From assembly GCA_025997715.1 (NCBI GenBank), contig BNUY01000037.1, forward strand, positions 1 to 20,766: DNA of 20,766 nucleotides, in the 5' to 3' direction. How positions within the stretch are numbered: the first letter of the stretch is position 1; each line of letters begins with the position of its first letter. This document shows, one piece after another, positions 14,453 to 20,766 of this stretch. A program made the position numbers and the translations under genes. This DNA is from Spirochaetia bacterium. GTDB taxonomy: Bacteria; Spirochaetota; Spirochaetia; Treponematales; Breznakiellaceae. A model generated the notes under the pieces. It saw only the letters and a program-made list of their open reading frames with translations. It ran no database searches and was not told the DNA's origin.

Positions 14453-15271
14453 ATGGAAGAAAAAAAGGTATTCGGTTACCCGGATTTTGACGCTGCAAAT
14501 GAAATGATTTTGACCACCTACGATAACGCCTACCGGGATATGCTCATGGACATCCGGGTTTACCGTATGAAGGGCGGTGAAAAGAGGACCTTTTGCCGGG
14601 AAGGTGAAGAATGTGCCGTGTTACTCCAGAGCGGCGAAGCAATACTGCGCTGGGAAAATGCGGAACATGTGGTCTACCGCAGGGATGTCTTTAGCGAAGG
14701 ACCCTGGGCGCTCCATGTGAGCGGCGGCGTCGAGGTACAGGTTACCTGCGTTAAGGATACGGAAATCCTGGTGCAGTGTACAAAGAACAGTAAATCATTC
14801 AGCAGCAAGCTCTACGGCCCCGGTGATGCGCCATGGAAGGATGTGTGCCGCGGCAAATACGGCGACACCGCCAACCGCTTTGTCAATACGCTGTTTGACT
14901 ACAACAATGCGCCCTATTCAAACATGGTGTTGGGGGAAGTGCTTAACGACCGGGGCAACTGGTCCGGTTATATCCCCCATGATCATCCGCAGCCGGAAAC
15001 TTATTACTTCCTGTTTGACCGGCCCGAAGGCTTTGGCGCCAGCTTTATAGGGGATGAGGTGTACAAAAGCACCCACCGCAGTTTTTCCGCTATCCCCGGC
15101 GGCAAGACCCACCCCCAAGTCTGCGCTCCGGGGTATGTTATGTACACCTGCTGGATGATCCGGCACCTTGATGGGAATCCCTGGACAACCAGGAATGATG
15201 ATGCACGATACACATGGCTCAATGATTCGGCCCCGAAGAGTAATTGTGCGGAGATTGTCGGTCGAAAATAG
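14453..15271 (+). CDS. iolB: 5-deoxy-glucuronate isomerase
   Basis: 272 residues. IolB converts 5-deoxy-D-glucuronate to 2-deoxy-5-keto-D-gluconate in myo-inositol breakdown. It is a two-cupin protein. The C-terminal cupin shows YIPHDHPQPETYYFLFDRPEGF and ALHQ-like GGKTHPQVCAPGYVMYTCWMIRH, which hold the metal-binding His/Glu residues. Length is normal and no lesion is visible. ATG 14453 has GGAG nine bases before it. A TTG five codons upstream is a weaker alternative. It follows the iolD remnant and precedes the GAPDH-like gene by 33 bases. With iolD gutted and no other iol genes visible, the pathway is not complete within this window. Confidence 0.9.
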   Translation: MEEKKVFGYPDFDAANEMILTTYDNAYRDMLMDIRVYRMKGGEKRTFCREGEECAVLLQSGEAILRWENAEHVVYRRDVFSEGPWALHVSGGVEVQVTCVKDTEILVQCTKNSKSFSSKLYGPGDAPWKDVCRGKYGDTANRFVNTLFDYNNAPYSNMVLGEVLNDRGNWSGYIPHDHPQPETYYFLFDRPEGFGASFIGDEVYKSTHRSFSAIPGGKTHPQVCAPGYVMYTCWMIRHLDGNPWTTRNDDARYTWLNDSAPKSNCAEIVGRK

Positions 15272-15304
15272 ACCGGGTATATAAAAAATAAAGGGAGAAC
15301 TATT

Positions 15305-15892
15305 ATGGCAAAGGCAAAAACTACGGTAAAGAAAACGACTGCTAAAGCGAAGGCCTCTTCAAACATCCGCCGGGTTGCCGATCCCGGGGACTACCACCGC
15401 GGCTTAACCAACGCCCTGCAGATGGACAAGGCCCCCTCCCACCAGGCCCTGGACCTGATGACCATCATGCCCCACATTGAAGCCACCGGCATCCTGGTCC
15501 ACACCCCGGTTACCCACGGCCACATCATTACGGTGGTAGCCCACGGGAAAAACGGTAAGATTACGAAGGACCAGGCCCTTGCGGCATTTAAAACCCACAA
15601 CCGTATCCGGGTGGTGAACATTGATGAGGGCTTCCTGGGGAACGCCTCCTTCTTCCGCTACGCCCGTGACCTGGGGAACCCCCGTGGGGATATGTATGAA
15701 ATCGGCCTGTGGGAAGATAGTATCGTTGAAAGCGGGGACAATATCATGTACGCCATTAACATTCCTCAGGAATCGGTAACCATTCCGGAAACCATGGACG
15801 GTATCCGGGCGGCCCTGAAAATGCAGGGCGATTCCGCCTCCGCAACGACGGAGACCAACAAATACCTCGGCTTAGGAAAGTGGAAGAAATAA
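15305..15892 (+). CDS. Stand-alone C-terminal half of archaeal-type (type II) GAPDH with Lys/Ala-rich N-terminal tail
   Basis: 195 residues. Residues 1-20 (MAKAKTTVKKTTAKAKASSN) are a basic, low-complexity tail. From residue 21 the sequence RRVADPGDYHRGLTNALQ ... PSHQALDLMTIMP ... HTPVTHGHIITVVAHGK ... YARDLGNPRGDMYEIGLWEDSI ... QESVTIPETMDGIRAALKMQ ... TNKYLGLG follows the C-terminal part of type II glyceraldehyde-3-phosphate dehydrogenase to its natural end. The N-terminal Rossmann half and the SCNTTGL catalytic-cysteine segment are absent, so the known oxidation reaction is not expected. A good GGGAG lies seven bases before the ATG, and the stop abuts the malic enzyme ATG. It may be a deletion product or a new domain-only protein. 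Family assignment is from memory of conserved motifs. Confidence 0.75.
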   Translation: MAKAKTTVKKTTAKAKASSNIRRVADPGDYHRGLTNALQMDKAPSHQALDLMTIMPHIEATGILVHTPVTHGHIITVVAHGKNGKITKDQALAAFKTHNRIRVVNIDEGFLGNASFFRYARDLGNPRGDMYEIGLWEDSIVESGDNIMYAINIPQESVTIPETMDGIRAALKMQGDSASATTETNKYLGLGKWKK

Positions 15893-17353
15893 ATGAAAAT
15901 AGATCCCGCGTTTGTAAATCTGGAAAATCTGGATGACCTGTTTCCTGCGGAATTTACGGAGGACCAGAAGGCCCAGGCGAAAACACTGTTTCTGAAAAAT
16001 CTGTCCCTGGAGGCGCACCGTTTCTACGGCGGAAAGATGCAGACCGTACCCAAATGCGGTATCGCCGGCCTTAACTGGTTCAACGTCTGGTACACCCCCG
16101 GTGTATCAAAAATATCCACCACCATCCGGGATGACAACGACGCATCCTTCTCCCTCTCCAACCGGGGGAATCTGGTGGCGGTGGTATCCGACTCCACCCG
16201 TGTCCTGGGGGACGGCGACTGTACTCCCCCGGGCGGCCTGGGGGTCATGGAAGGCAAGGCCATGATCATGAAGTACCTGGGCGGGGTGGACGCCACGGCG
16301 CTCTGCGTGGATTCCCGCGGCCCCGACGGAAAAAACAACCCGGATAAGCTCATTGATTTTGTCAAGATGGTGCAACATTCCTTTGGGGCGATAAATCTGG
16401 AAGACATCAGCCAGCCGAACTGCTTCCGGGTATTGGACGAACTGCGGGACGCCTGTGACATTCCGGTATGGCACGACGACGCCCAGGGGACCGCCTGCAT
16501 CACCCTGGCCGGCTTACTCAACGCACTAAAACTGGCGGGGAAAAAACTGTCGGACGCAAAGATAGTGTTACTGGGCGCGGGGGCGGCAAACACCACCATA
16601 GCCCGGCTCATCATGGCCGATGGGGGCGATCCTGCCGGGATGATCGTCTTTGACTCCACAGGATCACTGCACTTGGGACGGGAGGACATCAAAAAAGACA
16701 AACGAAACTACCGGAAATGGGAAATCTGCGAAAAGACCAATGCCGGACGGGCGGCAAACGAGGCGGAGGCCCTCAAGGGCGCGGATGTGCTCATCGCCCT
16801 GTCCAAACCGGGGCCGGGCACGGTGAAGCGGGAGTGGATTACGTCAATGGCGGCTAAGTCTATCGTGTTCACCTGCGCCAACCCGGTGCCGGAGATATGG
16901 CCCTACGCGGCCAAGGAAGCGGGGGCTTATATTGTGGCCACCGGGCGGGGGGATTTCCCCAACCAGGTGAACAACTCGGTCTGTTTTCCGGGGATACTCA
17001 AGGGCGCACTTTTAGTGCGGGCAAAGAAGATCACCGACGGCATGGCGATACGCTGCGCCCATTCCATCGCAGACTTTTCGGAGAAGCGGGGGATTGCCCC
17101 GGACAACATCATCGCGAGTATGGAAGAGACCGAAGTGTTTGCCGTGGAAGCGGCGGACGTGGCCCAGCAGGCGATCAAGGAAGGGGTCGCACGGGTGAAG
17201 CTGTCCTGGGAGGAAGTTTACAACCGGGCCAAGGCGGACATTGCCGCCGCACGGTCACTGACGGATGACATGAGGAAGATGGGGCATATCAAGGATCCCC
17301 CGGCGGAAATGCTGGAGGCGGCGCTGGCTAATGCCATTGATGCGGTAAAATGA
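15893..17353 (+). CDS. Malic enzyme (NAD(P)-dependent malate dehydrogenase, decarboxylating)
   Basis: 486 residues; oxidatively decarboxylates malate to pyruvate in the cytoplasm. Visible features are YTPGVS (67-72, catalytic Tyr), LGDGD (105-109), GKAMIMKYLGGVDA (121-134, with a catalytic Lys), metal ligands in NLEDI (Glu170, Asp171) and HDDAQGTA (194-201), the nucleotide-binding GAGAANT (228-234), and TCANPVPEI followed by ATGRGDFPNQVNN. All key residues are present. Cofactor preference is not readable. The ATG follows the stop of the GAPDH-like gene with no gap, so the two are probably translated together. A degenerate hairpin repeat follows its stop. Confidence 0.94.
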   Translation: MKIDPAFVNLENLDDLFPAEFTEDQKAQAKTLFLKNLSLEAHRFYGGKMQTVPKCGIAGLNWFNVWYTPGVSKISTTIRDDNDASFSLSNRGNLVAVVSDSTRVLGDGDCTPPGGLGVMEGKAMIMKYLGGVDATALCVDSRGPDGKNNPDKLIDFVKMVQHSFGAINLEDISQPNCFRVLDELRDACDIPVWHDDAQGTACITLAGLLNALKLAGKKLSDAKIVLLGAGAANTTIARLIMADGGDPAGMIVFDSTGSLHLGREDIKKDKRNYRKWEICEKTNAGRAANEAEALKGADVLIALSKPGPGTVKREWITSMAAKSIVFTCANPVPEIWPYAAKEAGAYIVATGRGDFPNQVNNSVCFPGILKGALLVRAKKITDGMAIRCAHSIADFSEKRGIAPDNIIASMEETEVFAVEAADVAQQAIKEGVARVKLSWEEVYNRAKADIAAARSLTDDMRKMGHIKDPPAEMLEAALANAIDAVK

Positions 17354-17358
17354 GAACG

Positions 17359-17416
17359 TTAACCACGAAACACACCAATCATATGAACTTCGTATCCTTT
17401 GCTGTGTTTGTGTTTA
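17359..17416 (+). repeat. Degenerate hairpin repeat 3' of the malic enzyme gene
   Basis: TTAACCACGAAACAC (17359-17373) is roughly complementary to GTGTTTGTGTTTA (17404-17416), with one gap and one mismatch. It shares the TTAACCAC tip and the position just after a stop codon with the two 100-nt repeats, but not their interior. It may be an older or distinct member of the same class. Confidence 0.45.
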
Positions 17417-17417
17417 C

Positions 17418-17423
17418 TATAAT
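17418..17423 (+). promoter_or_regulatory. -10 box before the eight-cysteine protein gene
   Basis: A perfect TATAAT at 17418-17423 lies 16 bases before the ATG at 17440, with GGAGG at 17429-17433. No convincing -35 box is seen at 16-18 bp spacing. If used, it would start a short leader carrying the Shine-Dalgarno sequence. Confidence 0.4.
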
Positions 17424-17439
17424 TTAATGGAGGATGATA

Positions 17440-17601
17440 ATGAACAAGCTCCCTGAAAATTGCCTGTGCAGGAAATGTAAACATGGATTGGGCTGTATGT
17501 TTCTCGGCCAGAAGCATGTAAAAAAATTACTTGCGGAGAATAAATGCAAGTGTGTTGACTGTAGTTTATTCAAGTCCGGCACGTGCCCGCTCATGGCCTA
17601 A
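17440..17601 (+). CDS. 53-residue eight-cysteine protein upstream of larA
   Basis: The reading frame runs from ATG 17440 to TAA 17601, with a strong GGAGG six bases before the ATG. It encodes 53 residues with cysteines at 8, 10, 13, 19, 36, 38, 41 and 49. These form two similar clusters, C-x-C-x2-C-x5-C and C-x-C-x2-C-x7-C, separated by a Lys-rich helix-like stretch (GQKHVKKLLAENK). The pattern suggests two metal sites, zinc or an iron-sulfur cluster. There is no signal peptide, so it is probably cytoplasmic. Its stop lies four bases before the larA ATG, which has no ribosome site of its own, implying translational coupling. Base composition is more A+T-rich than its neighbours. I do not recognise the family; function unknown. 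Confidence 0.75.
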   Translation: MNKLPENCLCRKCKHGLGCMFLGQKHVKKLLAENKCKCVDCSLFKSGTCPLMA

Positions 17602-17605
17602 TGCC

Positions 17606-18907
17606 ATGAAAATCGAAATCCCCTACCTGAAAAAAACCTTCCCCCTGGAGTTTCCCGATGAAAACCTCCTGGCCGTGGCGGAACCAAATGACTTTACGGC
17701 CAACGGAACCACGGATCAAATTCTGGAGAAAGCACTGAAAACCCCCTACGGGCCGGACAGTTTTGCTAAGCACGGCCCCGCCCAGGGACAAAGTCTCGAA
17801 GATTTCCTTCGCGGCGCCTCCAGGGTTCTCATTATTATTAACGACGCTACACGCCCTACTCCTACGGAAGCGATCCTGCGCGGCTTGCTGCCGGTCTTTG
17901 AAAAAACCGGCATCGGCACAGAAAAGCTAACCCTGCTGGTAGCCACCGGCGCACACCGCTCTCCTACGGAGGAAGAGTACCGGCAGATCCTGGGGGCCTT
18001 TTACGACAAACTCCGCAGCCGCTGTATCCACCACGATGCCCGTAAGGATGAAGACATGGTGGATTTAGGGACCACCCGGAATGGCACACCAATACTGCTC
18101 AACAAGCGGCTCTTTGATGCGGACCGCATCATCGCCACGGGCAGCGTGGAGCCCCATTACTTCGCGGGCTTTACCGGGGGCCGCAAAGCATTCCTTCCGG
18201 GTGTCGCAGCCTACAGGACCATCCAGGCCAACCACAAACAGGCCCTCTCCGATGCGGCCCACTCCCTGACCCTGGAGGGTAACCCGGTCCACGAGGACAT
18301 GATGGATGCCCTGCCCCTGATCAAAGCGCCGGTGTTTTCCCTCATGACCATCCTTGATAAAGAGCAGCGCCTGGCCGCCGCCACAACCGGGGACCTCCTG
18401 GCATCATTTTACGCCGCCGTCGAAATTGCCCGTAAAATCTTCTGCGTATCCATTCCCGCAAAGGCGGACATCGTAGTATCGGTGGCAAGATTTCCCATGG
18501 ACATAGACCTCTACCAGTCCCAAAAGGCCATAGATAACGGGGCGGCGGCCTTGAAAGACGGAGGAACCCTGATCCTGGTTTCAAGCTGCCGGGACGGTAT
18601 CGGGGATGAGGCCTACGCCAATCTGCTGGCCTCCGCTAAAAGCCCGGCGGACGCCCTTGCACGTATCCGCGAGGGATACAAGCTGGGGTATCACAAGGCG
18701 GCAAAGATGGCTGCCGTATCCGCACGGGCCACGGTAAAGGCGGTGACGGAACTGCCGCCGGAACGGCTTGCGGGCATGTTCATCGAAAGCGCCCCATCCC
18801 CCCAAGCGGCCTTGGATGAAGCTCTGGAAAAAGCCCGGTCCCAGGGTATCCCACTGCCCACAATACTGATCCTGCCCGATGGCTGTGTCACCGTGCCGGA
18901 CCCTTAG
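17606..18907 (+). CDS. larA: LarA-family nickel-pincer 2-hydroxyacid racemase (lactate racemase-like)
   Basis: 433 residues from ATG 17606. The conserved catalytic set of lactate racemase is present with the same spacing as in Lactobacillus plantarum LarA: DATRPTP (80-86), His117 in ATGAHR, His184 in VEPHYFAGFTGG, Lys194 in GGRKAF (the residue that anchors the pincer cofactor) and His210 in ANHK. It should bind the nickel pincer nucleotide and racemise a 2-hydroxyacid. Lactate is the founding substrate, but the superfamily includes other hydroxyacid racemases, and the malic enzyme nearby makes malate worth testing. The cofactor genes larB, larC and larE are not in the window. Translation is probably coupled to the eight-cysteine protein. 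The 3' end overlaps the converging gene by 20 bases. Confidence 0.9.
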   Translation: MKIEIPYLKKTFPLEFPDENLLAVAEPNDFTANGTTDQILEKALKTPYGPDSFAKHGPAQGQSLEDFLRGASRVLIIINDATRPTPTEAILRGLLPVFEKTGIGTEKLTLLVATGAHRSPTEEEYRQILGAFYDKLRSRCIHHDARKDEDMVDLGTTRNGTPILLNKRLFDADRIIATGSVEPHYFAGFTGGRKAFLPGVAAYRTIQANHKQALSDAAHSLTLEGNPVHEDMMDALPLIKAPVFSLMTILDKEQRLAAATTGDLLASFYAAVEIARKIFCVSIPAKADIVVSVARFPMDIDLYQSQKAIDNGAAALKDGGTLILVSSCRDGIGDEAYANLLASAKSPADALARIREGYKLGYHKAAKMAAVSARATVKAVTELPPERLAGMFIESAPSPQAALDEALEKARSQGIPLPTILILPDGCVTVPDP

Positions 18908-20384
18908 ATACAAATTCCTCCAGGGCGTTCCGTGTTCCCCGGGTATACATACGTTCCAGGCACTGCTTGAAAACCCCCGTCAATTTGTTGAGCGCCTCTC
19001 CGTCAATACCCCGGACACCGATGGCGTTGAGAAACGGCTCCGGTTCATTCCGGGCGGTCTTTGCCGCCTGGATAACCGCCGTACCTTCGGGGTCCTTGAT
19101 CGGGATGGGCTTGCCCGTTTCATCGGTTCCCTCAAGGAACCGCGCCCAGCCCGCCAGGGCAAACGCGATAGCATCATAGCCTCCGCCGCTCCGTATCGTT
19201 TCCGCCAGGGGCTTGAGAATGAAATTGGGAATCTTTTGGGAACCGTCCTCCGCGAGACGGAGAACCGCGTCGCCGATAGCGCGGTTGGCAAAACGGTTTA
19301 TCAGGGTATCCTTATATACCGTAAGATCGATGCCCGGAACCGGCGGAACGGTGGGGGTAATTTCTTCCATGTAATGCAGGCGAAGGAATTTTCGCAGCAG
19401 GGGATCCGAGGCGGCGTCGGCGACATCGGTGTAGCCCATAAGGTAGGAGAGGTAGCCCAGGGCAGAATGGCTACCGTTAAGGAGCCGCATCTTCATCAGC
19501 TCATAGGGCTCCACATCGGCGACCAGTTGCACCCCGGCGGCGGCAAACAGCGCAGGGTCAAAACCGGCGCCGGGGGGAAGCTTAAAATCATCCTCCAATA
19601 CCCACTGGATAAAGTCTTCGCAGCAGACCGTCCACTTGTCCGTGATGCCGTACCGTTGTTCCGCCTCCGCAATGACCGCAGCATCGGTGTTTGGGGTGAT
19701 ACGGTCCACCATGGAGCAGGGGAAGGAAACGCCGTCTTCTATCCAGGATGACAGGCCGGGATAAGTCTGCGCGCAGAACGAGAGCAGGCTCTCCTTGAGG
19801 ACTTTCCCGTTTGAAGGGAAATTGTCGCAGGACATGATGGTGAGGGGCGCTCCGCCGGCGGCCGCCCTCCGCGAAAGGGCCGCCGCGAGAAATCCCCATA
19901 TTGACACGGGGTCGGCGGGATCTTGGAGGTCATGCTTAACCGCAGGATGGTTCCAGTCCACATCCCCCGCCCCACGGCAGTACCCCTTCTCGGTGATGGT
20001 AAGGCTCACCAGGCTTGTTTCCGCTTTGGCAATCCGTGCGATGGCGGCGTCCTTATCATCGGTGGCGTTTACATACCCCAGGATAGAGCCGATTACCCGC
20101 ACATCCGCTTCCCCGGTTCCGCTCTTGGCGATAAGGGTATAAAGGTAATCCTGTTCTGCGGCGATCTTCGAAAGGGGAAACCGGTCGGCTACCAGGTTCA
20201 CCTCAAAGACGCCGGAAGCGGTAAGCCCTTTGGCGATCAGCGTATCCAGGAAAAAAGCCTGGTGCGCCCGGTGAAAGTTTCCCAGCCCTATGTGGACGAT
20301 GGCGGGCCGCAGTACATCCCGGGAATAGGCCGGCGTCTTTACCGGCAAAGAAATATTTTTCAGATTACCCTGATTCAGCAGCAT
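18888..20384 (-). CDS. Mannitol-dehydrogenase-family oxidoreductase (mannonate oxidoreductase / UxuB-like)
   Basis: 498 residues. The Rossmann start HIGLGNFHRAHQ (31-42), the SCDNFPSNGK motif and KMRLLNGSHSALGYL are diagnostic of the polyol-specific long-chain dehydrogenases. The last gives the catalytic K-x4-N-x2-H set known from Pseudomonas mannitol 2-dehydrogenase. The enzyme interconverts a polyol or aldonate with its keto form using NAD(H) in the cytoplasm. Candidates are D-mannonate/fructuronate, mannitol/fructose or arabinitol, and the sequence alone does not decide. ATG 20384 is chosen because AGGGAGG lies five bases upstream. The open frame continues 46 codons further, but that stretch lacks family character. 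It converges on larA. Confidence 0.9.
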   Translation of the reverse strand: MLLNQGNLKNISLPVKTPAYSRDVLRPAIVHIGLGNFHRAHQAFFLDTLIAKGLTASGVFEVNLVADRFPLSKIAAEQDYLYTLIAKSGTGEADVRVIGSILGYVNATDDKDAAIARIAKAETSLVSLTITEKGYCRGAGDVDWNHPAVKHDLQDPADPVSIWGFLAAALSRRAAAGGAPLTIMSCDNFPSNGKVLKESLLSFCAQTYPGLSSWIEDGVSFPCSMVDRITPNTDAAVIAEAEQRYGITDKWTVCCEDFIQWVLEDDFKLPPGAGFDPALFAAAGVQLVADVEPYELMKMRLLNGSHSALGYLSYLMGYTDVADAASDPLLRKFLRLHYMEEITPTVPPVPGIDLTVYKDTLINRFANRAIGDAVLRLAEDGSQKIPNFILKPLAETIRSGGGYDAIAFALAGWARFLEGTDETGKPIPIKDPEGTAVIQAAKTARNEPEPFLNAIGVRGIDGEALNKLTGVFKQCLERMYTRGTRNALEEFVSKGPAR

Positions 20385-20545
20385 CCTGGCCTCCCTATGC
20401 GCAGTTCTCCGGTCTATTTTACACACGAACCGCGCCGGTAGATCAATAGGACATACATCCGAAAAAATACCATTTGTTACGAAATTCCTCTTGATCTTTT
20501 GAGAATCAGTGGTATTCTTCATACATGCGTAATGGAAATACGTGC
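20385..20545. other. Divergent intergenic region with weak promoter candidates
   Basis: No gene is seen. On the plus strand TTGATC (20491-20496), 16-bp spacer and TATTCT (20513-20518) could drive the signal-peptide gene at 20546. On the minus strand TAAAAT (20421-20416) could be a -10 box for the dehydrogenase gene, without a good -35. Both are weak matches. Confidence 0.3.

Positions 20546-20766
<221 letters not shown>

Noticed and set aside
17531..17605. A 25-codon upstream extension of LarA
   Set aside because: It overlaps the eight-cysteine gene in another frame. ATG 17606 begins LarA-like sequence and gives the usual length.
20385..20522. A 46-codon extension of the mannitol-dehydrogenase-family protein
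   Set aside because: It has no family resemblance, and the ATG at 20384 has a well-spaced AGGGAGG.

Overview
The window reads as accessory and metabolic DNA from an anaerobic bacterium, most likely a spirochaete of the Treponema group. This placement is inferred from gene content and style: a ferredoxin-linked 2-oxoacid oxidoreductase operon, a bacterial XPB helicase with a companion protein, periplasmic binding-protein transport, and a signal peptide running into a GGKKES-type sequence. No ribosomal RNA or marker gene here settles it. Both ends look like contig ends: the left end cuts a transposase, and the right end dissolves into a near-pure C tract followed by pyrimidine-rich sequence.

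Layout. At 1-290 lies the 3' end of an IS4-type insertion sequence, whose right terminus supplies the stop codon of the next gene. At 288-2945 (minus) is a four-gene operon for a 2-oxoacid:ferredoxin oxidoreductase (ferredoxin, alpha, beta, gamma), every junction an ATGA overlap. At 3031-7623 (minus) is a tightly overlapped trio: XPB-like helicase, a helicase-associated protein and a NYN/LOTUS-type protein. A divergent promoter region at 7624-7717 also drives a flavodoxin-like gene that appears leaderless, followed by apt. At 8793-12031 is a polar amino-acid ABC transporter (two permeases, ATPase, binding protein), bracketed by two 98% identical 100-nt hairpin repeats and closed by an intrinsic terminator.

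At 12030-13536 (minus) are a threonine synthase, a 132-bp palindromic MITE-like element and a tRNA-Glu(CTC) with its promoter. The MITE ends resemble the IS end at 275-289. At 13533-15271 is a degraded inositol locus: a LacI-family regulator without its DNA-binding half abuts the last 66 codons of iolD, followed by an apparently intact iolB. This is the scar of a deletion or a misjoin near 14221. At 15305-17353 a free-standing C-terminal half of an archaeal-type (type II) GAPDH, with a Lys/Ala-rich N-terminal tail, directly precedes a malic enzyme. At 17440-18907 a 53-residue, eight-cysteine protein lies four bases ahead of a LarA-family nickel-pincer racemase. A mannitol-dehydrogenase-family gene (minus) converges on larA, and a signal-peptide-encoding gene start runs into the C tract.

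The central metabolic genes fit fermentative handling of pyruvate, malate, 2-hydroxyacids, 2-oxoacids and sugar acids. The most novel candidates are the eight-cysteine protein coupled to larA, the domain-only GAPDH, the XPB/NYN module, and the IS/MITE family.
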